IMG/VR virus record: IMGVR_UViG_3300006128_000031
Coordinates: 1-32,762 of that record
Length of the DNA: 32,762 nt
Direction: 5' to 3' (one strand)
Source: a virus
Shown here: positions 28,148 through 32,762 of the stretch, piece by piece
Numbering within the stretch: the stretch's first letter is position 1
How the letters are laid out: every line of letters begins with the position of its first letter
Program-made: the position numbers and the translations under genes
Notes under the pieces: generated by a model
Database searches by the model: none
Seen by the model: only the letters and a program-made list of their open reading frames with translations
What the model was told of the DNA's origin: nothing

Positions 28148-29232
28148 ACTACTATCAGCTTGTTCAAGAGATTCAGAACTACACTGAAAACACTTTCAGT
28201 GCAGCAGACGTTAACACGTTCATTGAACAAGCAGAGCAACGGATTTATAACACCGTTCAGTTTCCTTCTTTACGAAAGAATGTAACCGGAACAGTCACTA
28301 CATCTAATCCATATCTATCTGCTCCAATTGATTATCTTTCATCTTATTCATTGGCTGCATATTCAACTGCAAGCACCACAGCGACAGGAAGCTCTGGTTC
28401 TAATTCTATTGTTGTAGCAAACTCAAGCGGAATCGCTGCTGGGCAGAATGTTACAGGAACCGGGATAGGCGCTGGCGCTGTTGTTTATAGTATTAGCGGA
28501 ACGACTGTAACCCTTAGCGTTGTTAATTATGCTTCGGTTTCTGGTACGGTTAACTTCCAAGGGCCATATCAATATCTATTAAACAAAGATGTTAACTTCA
28601 TTCGTGAAGCATTCCCATATCCCGGAGTGACTGGATTCCCAACTCATTATGCAATCTTTGGTCCTCAATATTCATTACCTAATGAACTTTCATTTATGAT
28701 GGGACCAACTCCAGACCAAAACTATTCTGTTGAGTTGCATTATTTCTTCTATCCAACATCCATCATTCCCGGCATTATTACTGGATTGAGTAACATTGCT
28801 GCGCCGGGTTCTGCGTATACCAATGGAACGTATTACAACCAAGCTTTGACCGGAGGAACCGGCTCTGGCGCGACTGCCACCATCATTGTGGCTGGCGGTT
28901 CTATTACTTCTGTTACGCTTCAATCCGGGGGTTATGGTTATGTGGTTGGTGATTCTTTATCTATTAGCATTGGCACTGGCAGTGGGTTTGCCATTAATGT
29001 TTCCAGCATAAATCAGAGCACTGGACGCACTTGGCTTGGTGATAACTATGACCCAGTACTTCTTTATTCATCATTGGTTGAGGCTTATACCTTCATGAAG
29101 GGTGAGCAAGATATAGTGGCTCTTTATAATCAAAAATATACAGAAGCCTTGGAGCAAGCAAAACGTTTGGGCGATGCTTTGGAACGCATGGATGCGTACA
29201 GGTCCGGCCAATATCGACAAGCAGTAACCTGA
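28144..29232 (+). CDS. phage adaptor-like structural protein with two inserted modules
   Basis: A 362-residue protein. The family core is the N-terminus MNYYQLVQEIQNYTENTFSA then FIEQAEQRIYNTVQFPSLRK, and the end DPVLLYSSLVEAYTFMKGEQ then ALEQAKRLGDAL; this is a common head-tail adaptor-like protein. Two inserts interrupt it: residues about 78-138 (SIVVANSSGIAAGQNVTGTG then SGTTVTLSVVNYASVSGTVN) and about 218-290 (YTNGTYYNQALTGGTGSGAT, GGYGYVVGDSLSI). Both are beta-rich modules seen in other virion proteins. Confidence 0.6.
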   Translation: MNYYQLVQEIQNYTENTFSAADVNTFIEQAEQRIYNTVQFPSLRKNVTGTVTTSNPYLSAPIDYLSSYSLAAYSTASTTATGSSGSNSIVVANSSGIAAGQNVTGTGIGAGAVVYSISGTTVTLSVVNYASVSGTVNFQGPYQYLLNKDVNFIREAFPYPGVTGFPTHYAIFGPQYSLPNELSFMMGPTPDQNYSVELHYFFYPTSIIPGIITGLSNIAAPGSAYTNGTYYNQALTGGTGSGATATIIVAGGSITSVTLQSGGYGYVVGDSLSISIGTGSGFAINVSSINQSTGRTWLGDNYDPVLLYSSLVEAYTFMKGEQDIVALYNQKYTEALEQAKRLGDALERMDAYRSGQYRQAVT

Positions 29233-29233
29233 T

Positions 29234-29653
29234 ATGTCAATCTACCAAGGCCTTACAACGAGCTTTAAATATCAAGTTATGCAGGGGCAGATTAATCTTG
29301 CCTCTAATAATATTTATATGGCTCTATATAATGGCAACGCTTCTTTAGGCCCATCAACCACTAATTACACCAGCGCCAATGAAATAACCGGGACTGGTTA
29401 TACGGCTGGTGGCCAGTTAATGACAGGCGTTACTGTTCAGTTTGATTCTCAGAACAACATTGTTTTTGTTAACTGGTCAAATGTTATTTGGACGCCAGCT
29501 ACATTCTCCGCAAGAGGTGCATTGATTTATGATGCCACGGCATCCAATGCTTCAATTGCCGTGCTGGATTTTGGTTCGGTCAAGTCCTGTTCCAATTCGT
29601 TCACGGTCACGATGCCAGCCAACACCTCAACCTACGCCCTCATCCGAGGATAG
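29234..29653 (+). CDS. virion structural protein
   Basis: A 139-residue beta protein starting MSIYQGLTTSFKYQVMQGQI. Asn/Thr/Ser-rich, with INLASNNIYMALYNGNASLG and FTVTMPANTSTYALIRG at the end. It resembles small tail or fibre-associated proteins of aquatic phages. It begins one base after the preceding stop. Its stop codon overlaps the -35 box of the next promoter candidate. Confidence 0.6.
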   Translation: MSIYQGLTTSFKYQVMQGQINLASNNIYMALYNGNASLGPSTTNYTSANEITGTGYTAGGQLMTGVTVQFDSQNNIVFVNWSNVIWTPATFSARGALIYDATASNASIAVLDFGSVKSCSNSFTVTMPANTSTYALIRG

Positions 29654-29690
29654 ACATCCCTTAAAAACCAAGACATAATACGAACGTTCT
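29651..29690 (+). promoter_or_regulatory. promoter with GAACGTTC operator before the oxygenase gene
   Basis: TAGACA (29651-29656), a 17-base spacer and CATAAT (29674-29679), both 5 of 6 consensus bases, followed immediately by ACGAACGTTCT (29680-29690) at the predicted start site. The arrangement matches the promoter of the LexA-like gene, so both may share a regulator. Confidence 0.65.
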
Positions 29691-29704
29691 TATAGGGAGA
29701 TGTT

Positions 29705-30334
29705 ATGTCTGATGGGCAACTGGCTACGGGGTTTTACTTCACATCTGCGGTTTATTCTATTGATAAGCCAGAGTTCTTGGATGTTCTAAATCCTGTTTGC
29801 GAAGAGTACTTGAGTAAGCAAAGAGCTCAAAATAAACATGAGCTCTATCCTCTTTACCAAACAGAGAGCATCAACTTTGACCCGCGTTTAAACGACTTTT
29901 GTAACTTTGTAGGCACAACTGGCTGGAACATTCTATTAAGCCAAGGCTATCAGATGGCGGGTCTTAGCGCTGTGTTCAATGAGATGTGGTGTCAGGAGCA
30001 CTACAAACATTCTGGAATGGATGAGCATATTCATGGCGGGTCAGCTCAGTTGGTTGGTTTTTATTTCCTTGACACACCTGAAAATTGTTCTATCCCAACT
30101 ATCCATGACCCAAGGGCAGGGAAGAAGCAAATCAATCTTCCGGAGGCTGATATGGCTTTGGTCACTCATGCCAGCAACGCAGTCACGTTTACACCAAAGC
30201 CCGGCCTCTTGCTGTTTGCGAGCTCATGGCTTCCTCACTCGTTTACACGACATGGTAATGATAAGCCTATAAAATTTATTCACTTCACCATTGCGGTTCA
30301 GCCTACGCTGGTTCCCCCCGTAGAGGTGATATGA
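29705..30334 (+). CDS. 2-oxoglutarate/Fe(II) oxygenase-like protein
   Basis: A 209-residue protein of the 2OG-FeII_Oxy_5 type. EHIHGGSAQLVGFYFLDTPE (107-126) places H108 and H110 at the first metal-ligand motif and LLFASSWLPHSFTRHG (169-184) supplies H178. The usual Arg for 2-oxoglutarate appears replaced by Lys in KPIKFIHF, and the first motif is H-x-H rather than H-x-D, so activity is uncertain. Such enzymes are common in cyanophages and may hydroxylate proteins or nucleic acids. Own promoter; overlaps the next gene (ATGA). GTTTAAAC at 29886 encodes RLN. Confidence 0.7.
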   Translation: MSDGQLATGFYFTSAVYSIDKPEFLDVLNPVCEEYLSKQRAQNKHELYPLYQTESINFDPRLNDFCNFVGTTGWNILLSQGYQMAGLSAVFNEMWCQEHYKHSGMDEHIHGGSAQLVGFYFLDTPENCSIPTIHDPRAGKKQINLPEADMALVTHASNAVTFTPKPGLLLFASSWLPHSFTRHGNDKPIKFIHFTIAVQPTLVPPVEVI

Positions 30335-30564
30335 AAAAGTACTTGATAAGATTCAACAAGTCCAGAGGGGAGCCGGGAAGAGGCTCACCAGAACATGCAT
30401 GGAGAGTCTTTGAAGGAAACAAGGAATACTTGTTTAAACACATTAGAATAAGTGTTCCCGTTTGGGATGAAACCGATGGTCTTGACTGGAACATAGCTTG
30501 CAAAGGGCGAATGACAATCGATAAAGAAACATCAACCGCAATCATTTGGAGTGAGCATACTTGA
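30331..30564 (+). CDS. conserved small phage protein following the oxygenase
   Basis: A 77-residue protein, MKKYLIRFNKSRGEPGRGSP then HAWRVFEGNKEYLFKHIRIS and a beta-rich end (GRMTIDKETSTAIIW). Similar short proteins occur in aquatic myoviruses and podoviruses. Translation is coupled to the oxygenase (ATGA overlap), so it may act with it. GTTTAAAC at 30432 encodes LFKH. Function unknown. Confidence 0.65.
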   Translation: MKKYLIRFNKSRGEPGRGSPEHAWRVFEGNKEYLFKHIRISVPVWDETDGLDWNIACKGRMTIDKETSTAIIWSEHT

Positions 30565-30617
30565 TAAAACAAGATGTTCATTGGATAATGTTAATGCTGG
30601 CTAACACTTACTCAACC

Positions 30618-30634
30618 GCGCTAATCCAAAGCGC
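30618..30634 (+). terminator. weak terminator-like hairpin
   Basis: GCGCT, 7-base loop, AGCGC followed by TTAATTTTT. The stem is only five pairs, so termination may be partial. It separates the oxygenase pair from the virion gene at 30655. Confidence 0.35.
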
Positions 30635-30654
30635 TTAATTTTTAAGGGGCTATT

Positions 30655-31176
30655 ATGGCTAATGAGATTTCAAACTTTGGGGACCACGCAGTAGCTACGC
30701 TCCAAGCAAATGCAAAAATTCCTGAAGGCATGGGGATTGAAGGCTGGTATCACGTTGAGTGCCGCGATAAAGACGGTAACTTGAAGTGGGAAGAAGAGTT
30801 CCCCAATCTGGTGGTTGCTGTTGGTAAACAGTTGATGCTGGACACCTTGCTCAAAGGCAGCGCTTATACCGTGACTGGTCCATTCCTTGGTTTGTTGAAC
30901 GCAAGCGTTACCCCCGCAGCTACCGACATCATGAGCACCATTGTGCCTTCTAAAGAGTTTACCGCTTATACAGTTGGTGGCTCTGCTGTTCGCGGTACGG
31001 CTTCTTTTGCCTCATCCACTTCAACAGGTACAACTCCTTCTAACGTAACATCTAGCACCGCCACTGCTATTACCTACACCATTACTGGTGCAGGCGGTAC
31101 GGTTTATGGTTGTTTCTTGGTTTTGGGTACTGGCGCTGTAAGCACCCAAAGCAATACAGGCGGTACTTTGTATTAA
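30655..31176 (+). CDS. virion protein, apparently shortened by an in-frame TAA
   Basis: A 173-residue protein (MANEISNFGDHAVATLQANA, then GIEGWYHVECRDKDGNLKWE, LVVAVGKQLMLDTLLKGSAY), a family of tail or structural proteins common in aquatic phages. The reading frame stops at TAA (31174) after GGTLY but continues open for 26 more codons to a second TAA (31255), with a sequence that looks like the natural end of the family. A single base change (TCA to TAA) would explain it. Ribosome-binding site AAGGGG. Confidence 0.65.
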   Translation: MANEISNFGDHAVATLQANAKIPEGMGIEGWYHVECRDKDGNLKWEEEFPNLVVAVGKQLMLDTLLKGSAYTVTGPFLGLLNASVTPAATDIMSTIVPSKEFTAYTVGGSAVRGTASFASSTSTGTTPSNVTSSTATAITYTITGAGGTVYGCFLVLGTGAVSTQSNTGGTLY

Positions 31177-31257
31177 GAAGGCAACTTCGGTACTGCCAAG
31201 ACCACAACCGCAGGTGATACAGTTAGCGTCACATACAGCACGACAGCTACTTCTTAA
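31177..31257 (+). other. in-frame continuation beyond the stop of the preceding gene
   Basis: The same frame reads EGNFGTAKTTTAGDTVSVTY then STTATS before a second TAA. The T/V/S-rich pattern and GDTVSVTY resemble the terminal strand of related virion proteins. It is either lost by a nonsense change or used by stop-codon read-through. Confidence 0.55.
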
Positions 31258-31265
31258 TCCCTTGT

Positions 31266-31919
31266 ATGTTTTGCACGTACGCTCATTACACTCCTGAGGG
31301 CGAACTTTTCTATGTTGGAAAAGGTAATGGCGTACGGCGTGCCAATAGATTTGTTGGCCGCAATAATCGTTGGAATAAGAAAGTAGCCAAGTACGGTAAT
31401 CCAAAGGTTGAGGTTCTTGCTCACTGGGCAGATGAAACTGAAGCCTTTGAACATGAGAAGTTTTTGATTGCTTGCTTCCGTGATTTGGGTTTTGACTTGT
31501 GCAATTTGACAGATGGTGGAGAAGGCTCATCGGGCTTGAAACTCTCTGAAGAGCACAAAAGAAAAATCGGTTTAAAGCTCAAAGGTAGAACCGGTCAAAC
31601 CCGTTCAGAGGAAACTCTCCAAAAACTTCGGCAATCGCATCTTGGACAGCCAGCATGGAACAAGGGCTTAAAAAATGCGTATACACATCCCGCTGAGTCT
31701 GTAGCTAAACGAGCTGCAAAAATGCAGGGGCATACGCACAATGCTAAGTTCAGATACATCGGCATAAGCAAAGACGGCCTACATAGAGTTGAATTTGTGG
31801 GTAACCCAGCAATAAAAAACGCAGGATTTGACCCAGCCCGTGTTCGCAATTGCGCCAAGGGTATGCGTAAAACGCACAAAAACTATATTTGGTCCCAAGA
31901 AGTTTTGGAGAAAAAATAA
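31266..31919 (+). CDS. GIY-YIG homing endonuclease with NUMOD3 repeats
   Basis: A 217-residue free-standing homing endonuclease. GIY-YIG domain: CTY (3-5), YVGKG (16-20), R24 and E64 in FEHEKFLIACF, then NLTDGGEG. Two NUMOD3-type DNA-binding segments follow (GLKLSEEHKRKIGLKLKGR and SEETLQKLRQSHLGQPAWNK), then a helical basic end. It cuts alleles lacking it and spreads by repair. It sits between the interrupted virion gene and the tail fibre gene; no clear ribosome-binding site precedes it, as expected for a late invader. Confidence 0.85.
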   Translation: MFCTYAHYTPEGELFYVGKGNGVRRANRFVGRNNRWNKKVAKYGNPKVEVLAHWADETEAFEHEKFLIACFRDLGFDLCNLTDGGEGSSGLKLSEEHKRKIGLKLKGRTGQTRSEETLQKLRQSHLGQPAWNKGLKNAYTHPAESVAKRAAKMQGHTHNAKFRYIGISKDGLHRVEFVGNPAIKNAGFDPARVRNCAKGMRKTHKNYIWSQEVLEKK

Positions 31920-32762
31920 TGGCATTAGTTCTTGCGGACCGCGTACAACAAACCGGGACGGCTAATACCACGGTCAGTTTTACCATTACGGGGAGCGTGA
32001 CTGGGTATCAGTCGTTCTCAGTTGTTGGGAACGGCAACACAACATACTATGCCGCCACAGATGCCACTGGTAACTGGGAGGTGGGTCTTGGCACGTACTC
32101 CACTACCGGCCCCACGCTAACCCGCACAACAATTCTATCGTCAAGTAACTCCGGCAGCGCCGTGACGTTCAGCGGTACGGTGACGATGTTCGTTACCTAC
32201 CCATCTGAGCAAGCAATTCTGGGGACACTGACTACCAACTACATTCCTTATGGGAATGGTACTGCGGCGTTAAGTTCTTCGGCCAACCTGACATTCAATG
32301 GCACAAACTTGACGCTGGGTACCGCTGGTACTGGGTCATTGTTCCAAGGTGACTTTAGCAATGCCACGTTCGCCAGCCGCACGGCGTTCCAAACGGGGAC
32401 GGTCAACGGTTCGACAGGTATCTATGCGCTGCCCAACGGCACAAGCACAGCGGCTTCTTGGCAAGCAACTAACAACAGCAACCCAACAAATGCCTCAAAG
32501 ATTCTGATTGCAACGAATGGCACGACTGATGTGCAGTTGGTATCTGGCATTAATGGTACTGGTACGTATTTGCCTCTGTCGATTTATAACGGCGGTGTGG
32601 GCACGTTTGTGTTTGGCACATCGGGGCAGTTTGGTATTGGTACGTTGGCATCTGTTTCTTACGGCACATCCGGTCAAGTCCTGACTTCTGGTGGCGCAAG
32701 TGCTGCTCCTACATGGACTGCACTTAGTGCTAGTGGCGCACAAGCCTTTATTACAAATTACA
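31919..32762 (+). CDS. tail fibre protein, N-terminal part (cut by window end)
   Basis: The ATG at 31919 overlaps the stop of the endonuclease gene (TAATG). The protein begins MALVLADRVQQTGTANTTVS and has VVGNGNTTYYAATDATGNWE, VGLGTYSTTGPTLTRTTIL, a widespread N-terminal domain of tail fibres, then a repetitive Gly/Thr/Ser-rich region. 281 complete codons are visible and the frame stays open at the right edge. It should carry receptor recognition at its missing C-terminus. Confidence 0.8.
   Translation, partial: MALVLADRVQQTGTANTTVSFTITGSVTGYQSFSVVGNGNTTYYAATDATGNWEVGLGTYSTTGPTLTRTTILSSSNSGSAVTFSGTVTMFVTYPSEQAILGTLTTNYIPYGNGTAALSSSANLTFNGTNLTLGTAGTGSLFQGDFSNATFASRTAFQTGTVNGSTGIYALPNGTSTAASWQATNNSNPTNASKILIATNGTTDVQLVSGINGTGTYLPLSIYNGGVGTFVFGTSGQFGIGTLASVSYGTSGQVLTSGGASAAPTWTALSASGAQAFITNY

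Larger units (their letters stand above)
1535..30439. repeat. highly iterated palindrome GTTTAAAC, 28 copies
   Basis: Copies start at 1535, 2898, 3223, 4200, 5224, 5461, 6440, 7165, 7959, 8619, 9519, 11022, 11633, 12960, 12988, 13190, 13846, 14037, 15800, 18238, 18304, 18507, 20102, 23913, 25052, 25107, 29886 and 30432. Eleven are read as xxG-TTT-AAA-C (Phe-Lys), ten as xGT-TTA-AAC (Arg or Gly, Leu, Asn), and seven lie between genes or at a stop codon. Counted by eye; base composition predicts about 0.6. Confidence 0.9.

Noticed and set aside
31174-31176. TAA reassignment (alternative genetic code)
   Set aside because: TAA is used as a normal stop in many other genes of the window, and no suppressor tRNA was seen.
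1-32762. CRISPR array or tRNA genes
   Set aside because: No regularly spaced direct repeats and no cloverleaf with a CCA-type acceptor were noticed on reading; a dedicated tRNA scan was not possible.

Overview
The window is part of a tailed double-stranded DNA phage genome (Caudoviricetes). The head genes (a P22-type long portal, scaffold and HK97-like major capsid protein) and the absence of a tape measure or sheath gene suggest a podovirus, but the tail genes are cut by the right edge. Roughly balanced base composition and many small protein families typical of uncultured freshwater phages suggest an aquatic proteobacterial host, perhaps a betaproteobacterium. The host is inference. No integrase, RNA polymerase, DNA polymerase, endolysin or tRNA was recognised inside the window.

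Layout. (1) 1-5052, leftward: a chain of very small genes joined by ATGA or TTGA overlaps, then recombination and nucleotide-metabolism genes: a PD-(D/E)XK-like protein, two proteins with SSB-like acidic tails, an ERF single-strand annealing protein, a small HTH protein and a RecB-like nuclease with an Fe-S-type cysteine set. (2) 5099-7958, rightward: a RusA resolvase with a terminator, a 590-base non-coding gap that appears to encode a structured RNA of about 160 nt (three-way junction plus pseudoknot) and a G-quadruplex motif, then a small HNH-like protein and a T7 gp4-type primase-helicase. A bidirectional terminator lies at 8016-8035. (3) 8063-12953, leftward: a MoxR/CobS-like AAA+ ATPase, a CobT-like HELGH metallopeptidase, a separate VWA protein (a CobT split in two), an SprT-like metalloprotease and several mini-proteins, with candidate promoters. 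(4) 13147 to the right edge, rightward late genes: small terminase, a LexA-type DNA-binding domain without protease domain, large terminase, portal, GroES-like co-chaperonin, scaffold, head proteins, major capsid protein, structural proteins, a run of small basic, Gly-rich and His-rich proteins, head-tail adaptor-like proteins carrying inserted beta-rich modules, a 2-oxoglutarate/Fe(II) oxygenase, a virion protein with an in-frame stop, a GIY-YIG homing endonuclease and the start of a tail fibre.

Two sequence-level signals stand out. The 8-bp palindrome GTTTAAAC occurs 28 times by eye (about 0.6 expected by chance), in both permitted reading frames inside genes and also between genes, so the DNA word itself seems to be selected. 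A second palindrome, ACGAACGTTCGT or its core, lies at the predicted start sites of the promoters of the LexA-like gene and of the oxygenase gene, suggesting a small phage regulon under the LexA-like protein.
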